This document shows positions 27,281 through 35,608 of a DNA stretch of 64,000 nt, piece after piece (position 1 is the first letter of the stretch; every line of letters starts with the position of its first letter). A model generated the notes under the pieces. The model ran no database searches. It was not told where the DNA came from and was given only the letters and a program-made list of their open reading frames with translations. Origin of the DNA: Caballeronia grimmiae (lineage in GTDB: Bacteria; Pseudomonadota; Gammaproteobacteria; Burkholderiales; Burkholderiaceae); NCBI RefSeq assembly GCF_000698555.1, contig NZ_JFHE01000008.1:124001-188000 (forward strand), given 5' to 3'. A program made the translations under genes and the position numbers.

Positions 27281-28480
27281 ATGCGCATCGACAATGCCAA
27301 CGCACGCGCGCTGAGCCGCATTCACGCGGTGCGTCCGCAATGGCGCACCGTCGTGGCGGCGCGCGACGCGGTGGGTCTGCCGGACTACACGCTGCTGCAT
27401 GCGGGGCCGCCGTTCGGCGATCCGCGCGAGCCGTCCGCGCCGGTGCGTTCGTCGGCGGTCCTGTGCTGTCTGTACGAAGGCTGGGCGAAGGACGAAGCGC
27501 ACGCCGAACGCCTCATCGTGCAGGGAGACGTGCGGCTCGAAAGCGCGCAGTCGTATGGCGTGGTGACCCCGCTTGCAGCCGTCATCTCGCCGCGCACGAC
27601 GCTCGTCGAAGTGGACGACGCGAACGATTCCGCCGCGCGCGCGTGGTCCTTGCTGGGCAGCGGCGCGGGTCCGCAAATGCGCTTCGGCGGCCGCGACATG
27701 CGCGTTCTCGATCGCATGCAGTGGCGCGATAAAGTGCTCGCGCCCGCGCTCGAAGCAGCGCTCGCTCGCGGCCCGCTCGATCTGCTCGCGCTCGCGCGAG
27801 CCGGTCTCGCTGATGGCGACGATCTGCACGCGCGCACCACGGCTGCCACCGCCGCACTCCGCGCACTGCTCGCGCCGCGCCTCACCGATGCATCCGCCGG
27901 GATCGACGCGATGCTCGCCCAGACGCCGCTTTTCTTCCTCACCCCGTGGATGGCCGCTTGCGCGCTGATGCTTGCTGCGGCGGCGCGCGCGGGCGATGCG
28001 TCATCGACGCTCGTGGTGGCGCTGGCGGGCAACGGCGAGCGAGTCGGTATCCGGCTGGCGGGCGCGCCCTCACAGTGGATCACCGCTGAGGCGCATGCGC
28101 CGGAAGGACCGCGCATCGATCCGCAGCAGCAGGCGAAGGCAGCGCCATTGACCGGCGACAGCGGCATGATCGACGCGGCCGGTTTCGGCGCGCAGGCGCT
28201 TGCCTGCGCGCCGGAGCCGGCGCAGGCGTTCGAGGCGTTTCTACCCGCCGGCTGGCGCGAGCGGCAGGCGCGCGTTCGCACGGAATCGCACCCTGCGTTC
28301 GCGCCGCTTCCCGGCGTGCTCGATGCCGCTCGCGTCGCGCGCGAAGGCATCGCGCCGCTCGCCGCCATCGCGATGATCGGCGCCGACGGACGCGCGGGCC
28401 TGCTCGGGCGCGGTCTCTATGCGGCGCCGCCCGAGCTCTTCGGGCGCGCGGTCGAACACCTTTCCGGCGACACCGCATGA
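27281..28480 (+). CDS. DUF1116 protein, AllG-like (oxamate carbamoyltransferase subunit homologue)
   Basis: 399 aa. It strongly resembles E. coli YlbE/AllG: RPQWRTVVAA, YTLLHAGPPFGDP, LYEGWAKDEAHAERL, QMRFGG, RMQWRDKVLAPALEAAL and DDLHARTTAAT. AllG works with AllF (FdrA) and AllH in carbamoyl transfer at the end of anaerobic allantoin use. No AllF or AllH partner is encoded in this window, so here it may act alone or with other partners on an oxamate- or ureide-like intermediate. The ATG follows the CoxG stop by 2 bases and its stop overlaps the next start. Confidence 0.85.
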   Translation: MRIDNANARALSRIHAVRPQWRTVVAARDAVGLPDYTLLHAGPPFGDPREPSAPVRSSAVLCCLYEGWAKDEAHAERLIVQGDVRLESAQSYGVVTPLAAVISPRTTLVEVDDANDSAARAWSLLGSGAGPQMRFGGRDMRVLDRMQWRDKVLAPALEAALARGPLDLLALARAGLADGDDLHARTTAATAALRALLAPRLTDASAGIDAMLAQTPLFFLTPWMAACALMLAAAARAGDASSTLVVALAGNGERVGIRLAGAPSQWITAEAHAPEGPRIDPQQQAKAAPLTGDSGMIDAAGFGAQALACAPEPAQAFEAFLPAGWRERQARVRTESHPAFAPLPGVLDAARVAREGIAPLAAIAMIGADGRAGLLGRGLYAAPPELFGRAVEHLSGDTA

Positions 28481-28866
28481 GCGCCGAACCGATCAACCAT
28501 CCGGCTACGCTCGCCGCGATCGAAGCCGCCTTCGACGAGTACGAGCGCGCGCTCACGACCAATGACGTCGCCATGCTCGACACGCTCTTCTGGCAGAGTC
28601 CGCACACGTTCCGCTACGGCGCCACCGAGAATCTGCAGGGCTATGACGCCATCCGCGAGTTTCGCGCGCAGCGTCCGGGCAAAGGGCTGATGCGCACGAT
28701 CATCGACAAATCGGTGACGAGCTTCGGCGCGGACTTAGCCGTCGCGAACATCACGTTCTCGCGCGCAGGCGAGCCGCGCATTGGGCGCCAGTCGCAAACG
28801 TGGGCGCGTATCGACGGTCAATGGCGCGTCGTCGCCGCTCACGTCAGCTGGATGGACCCGTCATGA
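28477..28866 (+). CDS. AtzH/HpxZ-like protein (second copy)
   Basis: 129 aa, SnoaL-type fold, with IEAAFDEYERALTTNDV...LFWQSPHTFRYG and WARIDGQWRVVAAHVSW. It is the same family as the protein at 7967-8365, but the two diverge clearly in the middle. Both ends are coupled to neighbours (ATGA on each side), including an amidase, as in atz and hpx gene sets. Confidence 0.88.
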   Translation: MSAEPINHPATLAAIEAAFDEYERALTTNDVAMLDTLFWQSPHTFRYGATENLQGYDAIREFRAQRPGKGLMRTIIDKSVTSFGADLAVANITFSRAGEPRIGRQSQTWARIDGQWRVVAAHVSWMDPS

Positions 28867-30068
28867 CGCGGAACGTTTTGCTGCAAGAAGGGCTTCATGG
28901 TGCATTCGTCGCCGATGGCTTCCGCGCGCTGCCACCCGCCGCGCTGCCGCCGCGCACCGGCGACCGGCTCTCGACGCTGCGCGTCGCGGTGAAGGATGTA
29001 TTCGATATCGGCGGATTGCGCACCGGCGGCGGCAATCCGGTCTGGCGCGATCAGCAGCCGGTCGCCGCACGCACCGCGCTCGCCGTGCGCGCGCTGCTCG
29101 CAGAAGGCGCGCAGTGGGTCGGCAAGACCGTCACCGACGAGCTCACCTACAGCCTCGGCGGCGTCAATGCGCACTATGGCACGCCCGTTAACCCGGCAGA
29201 CCCGGCGCGCCTGCCGGGCGGATCGTCGTCGGGGTCGGTCGTCGCAGTCGCGGCGGGTCATGCGGACGTCGCGCTCGGCACCGATTGCGGCGGCTCGGTG
29301 CGCCTGCCCGCGAGCTATTGCGGCGTATGGGGCATGCGGCCCACCCACGGCCGCATCGCGACGGACGGATGTCTCACGCTCGCGCACAGCTTCGACACGG
29401 TCGGCTGGTTCGCGCGCGATCCGCAGACGCTCGCGCTCATGTTCGAGGTACTGGCGCAAAGCGTCGTCGGACCGGATGACGATGCATGCGCCATTCACGT
29501 GCCGCGCAACCTGCTTGCTTCCGTCGATGCGCCCGTCGCGGCGCGCTTCGAAGCGTCGCTCGAGGCGCTCGGCGAGCGCGTGAGCTCCGTCGAGCCGAAG
29601 GCATCGCTCCCGGACTGGGCGCAGGCGTTCCGCGTGTTGCAGGCGGGCGAGATCGCCCAGCGATACGGAGCGTGGGCACGCGAGCATTCGGCGAGCTTCG
29701 GTGCGGACATCGGCACGCGCTTCGCGATGAGCCTGACCATCACGCGTGAGCAGATTGCGCAGGCGCAGCGGGTGCGCATCGAAGCGATCCACGCCATGGC
29801 CGAAGCCCTGCCGAAAGGCACCTACTGGCTGGTTCCGACCGTGCCGGGCGCCGCGCCGCGCACCGATGCATCGGCTGAAATGGTCGATCACACCCGCGCG
29901 CGTGCACAGCAGATGCTGTGCGTCGCGGGTCTTGCAGGCCTGCCGCAAGTGAGCATGCCATGGACGCGCTAAGGCAGTGCGCCGGTCGGCGTGTCCCTGA
30001 TCGGCGCGCGCGGCGCAGACGAAGGCGTGCTACGCGTCGCGCGCGCGGTGCACGAACTCATGCGGTAG
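28863..30068 (+). pseudogene. AtzE/HpxY-like amidase interrupted by an in-frame stop
   Basis: Amidase-signature enzyme, 369 codons to a TAA at 29970-29972. The same frame then continues for 31 codons that match the family's C-terminus (APVGVSLIGARGADEGVLR...VHELMR) and ends at TAG 30066-30068. Catalytic parts are intact: Lys in VAVKDVFDIGG, the Gly/Ser-rich loop LPGGSSSGSVV and the cis-Ser/Ser in TDCGGSVRLPASY. A single base change, or a sequencing error, would restore it. The truncated product may be unstable. No small AtzG/HpxX-type subunit is encoded next to it. Confidence 0.8.
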
Positions 30069-30142
30069 GCGTCCGCGCGGGCGCGACCCGTTGCCGGACG
30101 AGCAAGCGTCTCTTCCAATTGAAGCACCTGACAGGAACGTCC

Positions 30143-30973
30143 ATGACCAAGCATCTCACCGAAGCGCAGGTCGCGCACTTCAAGCGGCACGGCTATGTCT
30201 ATCCGATGCGTGCGATCGACGCGCACGAGGCGGCGGAGTATCGCCGCATCATCGAGCGGTATGAGGCGTCCTCTGGCGAGGACGTCAACAGGACGCTCAA
30301 GATCAAGGGTCATCTGGCCTTGCCGGCGATCGTCGAACTCGGCCGTCGTCCGGCAATTCTCGATGCGGTCGAAGATCTCATCGGGCCGGACATCATGCTG
30401 TTCGGCGCGTCGGTCTTCGCGAAAAACGGTCGCGATCCGCGCTATGTGTCCTGGCATCAGGACTCGACGTATTTCGGGCTCACGCCGCACGAGGAAGTGA
30501 CCGTGTGGGTCGCGCTCACGCCGGCGAATTCGGTCAACGGCGTACTGCGCGTGCTGCCTGGCTCGCACAGCGGGCCGGACCTCAAGCACGTCGAGACGTA
30601 CGCGAAGGACAACATGCTCGCCAAGGGGCAGACGCTCGTCGGCATTGACGAAAACCTGGCGGTCGAAATGCCGCTCGAGCCGGGGGAGTTTTCGATGCAT
30701 CACGAACGCACCGCGCACAGCTCGTTGCCGAATCGCTCGGATGACCGGCGCATCGGCTTTGCGTTCTTCTATGTGCCCGCGCATGTGCGATCCGTCACCG
30801 GCCGACGCCGGGCGACCCTCGTGCGCGGCGTCGATCGCTTCGGTCACTGGGATGCCGACACCTTGCCGGAATACGACTGCGATCCGCGCTCGATGAGCGA
30901 ACTGGCGCAAACATGGGGCAAGTACAAGGACGGCGAAGTCAGGCAGGCTGCGGACATGGATGCTCCGCAATGA
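30143..30973 (+). CDS. Phytanoyl-CoA dioxygenase (PhyH) family oxygenase
   Basis: 276 aa Fe(II)/2-oxoglutarate oxygenase. Iron ligands: His and Asp of YVSWHQDSTYFG and the distal His in MHHERTAHSS; Arg in DDRRIGFAFFY is the likely cosubstrate contact. The conserved LRVLPGSHSGP loop is seen. It lies 75 bases after the amidase remnant and on the same strand as the molybdenum-hydroxylase module, so it may be part of the same pathway. Different from the PhyH at 18792. Confidence 0.87.
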   Translation: MTKHLTEAQVAHFKRHGYVYPMRAIDAHEAAEYRRIIERYEASSGEDVNRTLKIKGHLALPAIVELGRRPAILDAVEDLIGPDIMLFGASVFAKNGRDPRYVSWHQDSTYFGLTPHEEVTVWVALTPANSVNGVLRVLPGSHSGPDLKHVETYAKDNMLAKGQTLVGIDENLAVEMPLEPGEFSMHHERTAHSSLPNRSDDRRIGFAFFYVPAHVRSVTGRRRATLVRGVDRFGHWDADTLPEYDCDPRSMSELAQTWGKYKDGEVRQAADMDAPQ

Positions 30974-31023
30974 ATTCGCTCGGGCTCGTCGCGGCGCATG
31001 CAGGCCCGCGACGGGCCCGAACG

Positions 31024-31923
31024 TCACGGGCGTTCGGAAGACTCGCTCCAGTCGCCGGCCGCGCGGTGCGGCGAGCGAAAGCGCGCGAGAAACTGCCGCG
31101 CGCGGCGCGTTTGGGGTGCGTCGAAGAACTGCTCGGGCGGCGCGCTTTCGATGACCTGTCCCGCATCCATGAACACGACGCGGCTCGCCACCTGCCGCGC
31201 GAATTCCATTTCGTGCGTGACGATGACCATGGTCGCGCCTTCCTGCGCGAGCGAGCGCATCACGGTCAGCACTTCGCCGACGAGCATCGGGTCGAGCGCG
31301 CTCGTGGGTTCGTCGAAGAGCAGGATGTCCGGCTTCATCGCCAGTGCACGCGCGATCCCCACGCGCTGCTTCTGCCCGCCCGACAACCGTGACGGATACG
31401 CATCCATCTTGGCTGCGAGGCCGACGCGATCCAGCAGGCGCTCGGCTCCCGCGCGTACCTCGTCGCGCGGACGTCCGAGGACGTGCAGCGGCGCTTCCAT
31501 CACGTTTTGCAGCACCGTCAGATGCGGCCAGAGCGCGAAATGCTGAAACACCATGCCGATGCGCGCGCGCGAACGCGCGAGTTCGGCATCGTTCATCTTG
31601 ATCGACGAGCCTTCGCGCACGCCCATGCGCCGGCCGGATACGTGGATCGTGCCGGCATCGGGAATTTCCAGCCAGTTCACGCAGCGCAGGAGCGTGGACT
31701 TGCCACAACCCGACGGACCCAGCAGGCAGACGGTCTCGCCCTTGTGCACGGTGAGCGAGACATCGCGCAGCACATGATTCTCGCCGAACGACTTCGATAT
31801 GCCGTTGAGTTGCAGGACCGTGAGCGCCGCCGGGCTCGCCGTGCCGCTCGCGGGGGCGGACGACGCTTTGGCGGCGTCGGTCGCGCCCATGACGGTGAGC
31901 GGGGCGTCGTTCGAAATGTTCAT
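31024..31923 (-). CDS. Polar amino acid ABC transporter ATP-binding protein
   Basis: 299 aa GlnQ/HisP-type ATPase. Walker A GPSGCGKSTLLRC, Q-loop VFQHFALWPH, signature LSGGQKQRVGIARAL and Walker B ILLFDEPTSALDP. It has an unusual 35-residue N-terminal extension rich in Ala/Ser before the usual start. The gene is the last of a - strand importer operon and overlaps the permease stop by 4 bases. Confidence 0.9.
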   Translation of the reverse strand: MNISNDAPLTVMGATDAAKASSAPASGTASPAALTVLQLNGISKSFGENHVLRDVSLTVHKGETVCLLGPSGCGKSTLLRCVNWLEIPDAGTIHVSGRRMGVREGSSIKMNDAELARSRARIGMVFQHFALWPHLTVLQNVMEAPLHVLGRPRDEVRAGAERLLDRVGLAAKMDAYPSRLSGGQKQRVGIARALAMKPDILLFDEPTSALDPMLVGEVLTVMRSLAQEGATMVIVTHEMEFARQVASRVVFMDAGQVIESAPPEQFFDAPQTRRARQFLARFRSPHRAAGDWSESSERP

Positions 31924-32579
31924 GCTCTGCGTTCCTCGGCGAATCGGGACAGTAATCCGCTGGCGCCTTCGATCACGAGGCAGATGGCCCAGTACAGCAG
32001 CACGGCCGTGACGAACGCGGCGAACGGAATGAAATAGGTAGCCTGAATGCCGTTCATCTGATGCGTCAGCTCACCGACGGCGATTACCGTGAGAAATGCG
32101 CTGTCCTTCACGATCTGCACGAGCTGATTGCCGATCATCGGCAACGCGACGGTGAAGACCTGAGGCAGGATGATGCGGCGAAGCAGGCCGAAGCCGTGAA
32201 AGCCGTAGGCCCGCGCGGCCTCGATCATCGGCGTGGGCAGGCCTGCCCACGCGCCGCGCAGCAGCTCGGCCATGTAGGCGGTGTTGTAGAGAATAAGCGC
32301 GATGGCGCCGGCCCACCAGTTCGACAGACGAATGCCGGTGCTCGGCAGCGCGAAATAGATCAGATACACGAAGAGAAGGAAGGGCGCGCAGCGCATTGTA
32401 TCGACATAAAGCACGGCGAACCGCGCGATGGCCGGGCGTTTTGACATGAGCGCGGGTGTGAGCAGCGCGCCCAGCGAGAGCGACGCGAGCGCGGCGACCG
32501 CGAGCAGCCCGAGCGTGTCGAGCAAGCCGGAAAGCACGTCTGCGCGCTGCTGCCAGACGATCAGAAAGTGCTCTGTCAT
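31920..32579 (-). CDS. Polar amino acid ABC transporter permease
   Basis: 219 aa, HisM-type inner-membrane permease. The EAA-loop region reads EAARAYGFHGFGLLRRIILPQ, split across the cytoplasmic loop and followed by VALPMIGNQLVQIVKDSA. It overlaps both neighbours by 4 bases. Confidence 0.9.
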   Translation of the reverse strand: MTEHFLIVWQQRADVLSGLLDTLGLLAVAALASLSLGALLTPALMSKRPAIARFAVLYVDTMRCAPFLLFVYLIYFALPSTGIRLSNWWAGAIALILYNTAYMAELLRGAWAGLPTPMIEAARAYGFHGFGLLRRIILPQVFTVALPMIGNQLVQIVKDSAFLTVIAVGELTHQMNGIQATYFIPFAAFVTAVLLYWAICLVIEGASGLLSRFAEERRA

Positions 32580-33220
32580 GCGCGTGCCTCCGCGGGCTGG
32601 CGACGCTCGATTACACGCTGCGTCCGGATCAGTACGAACACGATCAGTCCGTAGAGCACCAGCGCGAACACGAAGGGCGGCAGCGGGTCATAGGTGCGCG
32701 CGCCGACACGCAAGGCTGCGCGCGTGATTTCGACGATGCCGATGACCGCGACGGCGGGCGTCGACTTGATCTGCAGGGTCATTTCGTTGACGAGACCCGG
32801 AAGGCTCGCGCGCCAGATCTGCGGCATCACAATGCGCCGGAATCGCATGCTGCGCGGCATTGCGAAGGCGAGGGCGGCATCGTATTGGTCGCGCGGGAAG
32901 TTGATAAGCGCGGCGCGCCAGATTTCGCAGTTGAACGCTGCGGTGCTGATGGTGAGCGCAAGAATCGCGGCGGGCGTCGGGTCCAGCGAGATGCCGAACT
33001 GCGGCAGTGCGAAGAAGATCAGCAGCGTCAGCGTCACGGCGGGACACGAGCGGATGAGGCTCACGTACGCAAGCACGATGCGGTTCAGATAGGGCACGCG
33101 CGCCCAGCGGATCAACGCGAGGCCGAGTCCCAGCGGCACGCCGAGCACGATGCTGGCGACCGAGAGTAACACGGTCGCCAGCGCACCCTGCGTGATGCTC
33201 CAGTAATCGAAGGCGTTCAT
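32576..33220 (-). CDS. Polar amino acid ABC transporter permease
   Basis: 214 aa, HisQ-type partner of the next permease. Family stretches: LSVASIVLGVPLGLGLAL and YDAALAFAMPRSMRFRRIVMP. It follows a broken binding-protein gene by 27 bases. Confidence 0.9.
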   Translation of the reverse strand: MNAFDYWSITQGALATVLLSVASIVLGVPLGLGLALIRWARVPYLNRIVLAYVSLIRSCPAVTLTLLIFFALPQFGISLDPTPAAILALTISTAAFNCEIWRAALINFPRDQYDAALAFAMPRSMRFRRIVMPQIWRASLPGLVNEMTLQIKSTPAVAVIGIVEITRAALRVGARTYDPLPPFVFALVLYGLIVFVLIRTQRVIERRQPAEARA

Positions 33221-33247
33221 CGATGCGGGATGGTAGAGGCGTAAAGA

Positions 33248-34119
33248 TCAGTTGACCGACTGCGGCATGTCCTTGTAGCTCGCGCCGAGCCACTTCTGCT
33301 GAAGCTGGTACATCTCGCCGCTCTTGCGCAATTCAAGCAGCGCGGCGTCGACCATCTTCAGGACGTCGGTATTGCCCTTCTTAACGGCCCACGCGATGTA
33401 GGTCGGCTTGCCAATCGCCTGGCCGACGACGAAGACGTCCGGGCGCGTCCTCACGAGCGAATTCAGGCTGATCTGTTATTCGCGACCGCATCGACGCGAC
33501 CGAGTCCGAGATCCTGATACGCCTCCGGATAAGACTGATATTCGACGATCTGCTTGAGACCGTTGCCGCCGTGCTTCTTCTTAAGCTCTTCGTTGAAGGA
33601 CTTCAGGTCCGTCAGCATGGCGCTGCCTGTTTCTGCGCCTACGACCTTGCCGACGAGATCGTCCGCGGTTTTGATCGGCGAACCCTTCTTGGTCGCATAC
33701 ACGGTGACGGCCTCGCAGGTCGGCGACGCGAAGTCGAAAATCTTCTTGCGCTCTTCGGTGACGAGCACCGCGCTCAAAGCCATGTCGTATTTGCCCGTCG
33801 TGACGCCGGGCAGGATGCCGGACCATGGCATCACCTGTTGTTTGACGTCGACGCCGAGCTTCTTGCGCATCAGCGCGAGCAGGTCGTTGTCGTAGCCCGT
33901 GTTCTTGCCGTTTTCGACGAATTCGAACGGGTTGTAATCGTCCTCGGTCGCGACGCTTAGATAGCCCCGTGCCTTGATGTCCTCCGCGCCGGCCGCATGA
34001 GCCGCCTGCTGGCTCAGGCCGAACGTCGACACGAGAATGAGCACGCAAGAGCGAAGAAGCGTGACGGCGGTGCGCTGTTTGGACCGACCAGCATCGCGAC
34101 GAGTGAAACGGACTAGCAT
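33248..34119 (-). pseudogene. Amino acid ABC substrate-binding protein, frameshifted
   Basis: SBP_bac_3-type periplasmic binding protein that would be about 290 aa. The signal peptide is plausible (cut near AAHA-AG), followed by GYLSVATEDDYNPFEF and the KGSPIKTADDLVGK core. The frame breaks near 33475, where a missing base turns an expected NNQISLNSLV into NNRSA-stop; the last 69 residues (TRPDVFVVGQAIGKPTY to the end) lie in another frame. The importer therefore probably lacks its own receptor, unless this is a sequencing error. Confidence 0.85.
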
Positions 34120-34649
34120 AAGTGCCCCTCTGGTGTTTGTGTGACGCGCACAACGTTCAATGGATGCGCGGTTGCTGGTTGGCGATCGTGAGAGAAGACG
34201 ATTCGTTCGGGGGAGAATCGTCTTCAAATATGCAAGTGGTATGCCAACGATATGGAGCGGCGCGATGTGCGCAGAACCAACGTTCCACGCGGTGCTCGCA
34301 CCAACACCCCGGAATGCGTGGTGCACCACGGATGTTGAGGCGGCCTCTTCATCGTGCATGAGCGCACCGAGTTGCTACATGCGGCGGCACGAGCAGCGGC
34401 GAGTTCATCGGTGCGTGGATTCGCTTTGATCCCGGCCCTGCGACTAAGGTCGGCCGGACGATGCGACGTGTGCGGAGGACTATCGCGCGCAGAGCATCGA
34501 CCACTCCTGTGGAGCGCGAGCGCAACGCTGAGCGCGTAAAGCTCAACCGAGCGCCGCCATTGGCAGAGACAGCGAAAATGCCGGGCAAAGGGAAAGATCG
34601 TGCCGGAAGGATACTGAACTTACATAGTTTGATTTAACTTGAAATATCC
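34120..34649. other. Intergenic, nothing recognised
   Basis: About 530 bases with no gene I can support. It contains the promoter side of the - strand importer at its left edge. Confidence 0.4.
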
Positions 34650-34742
34650 ATGAGCACGACCTCTACAGACGACGGCATGCAAATCCTTTTCAAGGACTGG
34701 GGCAGCGGTCGCCCCGTCGTGCTTCTTTCACGGCTGGCCGCT
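34650..34742 (+). pseudogene. Alpha/beta-hydrolase (non-haem chloroperoxidase type), N-terminal fossil
   Basis: From an ATG the reading is DGMQILFKDWGSGRPVV, the standard opening of chloroperoxidase-like hydrolases. A one-base shift then gives FFHGWPL, the expected oxyanion-loop HGW motif, before the homology stops. Nothing else of the roughly 270-aa protein follows. Confidence 0.65.
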
Positions 34743-34999
34743 TAGGTCTTCGAAAAGTCAGCGTTCGCAGGTCGGATGGTATTCGTCGGCCGTGCGAGCA
34801 ACTTGCGCCGGGCGACCGCTTCGATGCGGCCGAACGCATCCCCGAACACGCTCACCGTTCGGGCATCGTCCGCAATGGGCGGTAGCCAGAAGAACACCTC
34901 CAAGCACTTGCGCGGCACGACACAGGTCACGGTCTGCCCGCGCCACTCAAGGACAAAGCTTAGCGTCTGTTTGTCTGCGGAGATCTGCGCTTCTGGCAC
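34742..34999 (-). CDS. DUF1488-family small protein
   Basis: 85 aa with a GTG start. It matches DUF1488: LSFVLEWRGQTVTCVV, FWLPP and GRIEAVARRKLLARP. Function unknown. Its 3' end overlaps the hydrolase fossil, and it lies in a debris-rich gap, so it may have arrived separately. Confidence 0.6.
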   Translation of the reverse strand: MPEAQISADKQTLSFVLEWRGQTVTCVVPRKCLEVFFWLPPIADDARTVSVFGDAFGRIEAVARRKLLARPTNTIRPANADFSKT

Positions 35000-35026
35000 A
35001 AGGACTTTCGTGGGCGGTCCCGCGGG

Positions 35027-35608
35027 TCACGGGATGAAGAGGATAAGGCGCGCTGTCGGGCGCGACGCCGAACGCTCACCAGCTACGCCATCGCTCGTAT
35101 CCCGCCTCATGGCCGGCCGCCGCGTGCCGTCAGCCGATTCCGGCAAGGCGGAGAGTCGGTAGGGAGGCGCGGTGTTCGTCGCCTGAAGGAGACGGACGCC
35201 GCGAGCAACCAGGTCGCGATTAAGCGGCAGACCTTGCATATGCGGGCCGTACACTACGATGCGCATGCGATCGTGACTCGCGCGGCGCGGCGCGGCGCGT
35301 CGTCATCGAACTCGACGCCTCCTCCGCACGCGTTGCCGCTCACGCGTTCAAGCAGGTCGGCGACGCCGAGCAGACATTGATCCGTGAACGCGCGGCCAAG
35401 GACGCCACGCCCCACGGTAGTCCGTTGCTCATGAAGCCGGCGGGCGCAGCCACCGCCGCATAGTCCAGCAGGTAGATGAAGTTCGTGTAGTAGCCGAGGA
35501 GCGAATTCGGACCGATGGCATCGCGCTCCAGTTCGGCGAGCGTCACCGGGCGCGGATATGTCGGCGTGAGCACGAAGTCGAGCGTATCGAGCGATGCATC
35601 ACATAGAC
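35027..35608 (-). pseudogene. Allophanate hydrolase, decayed remnant at the end of the guanidine operon
   Basis: Directly after the carboxylase stop, three pieces of one allophanate hydrolase can be read in order. First LDTLDFVLTPTYPRPVTLAE...LGYYTNFIYLLDYAAVAAP (about 35400-35600). Then, after a one-base shift, GRAFTDQCLLGVADLLERV (about 35340-35400). Then, in another frame, the C-terminal domain start RIVVYGPHMQGLPLNRDLV (35266 leftwards). Roughly the first 350 residues, with the catalytic Ser-Ser-Lys, are missing. The end is also truncated. Non-functional. Confidence 0.85.
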
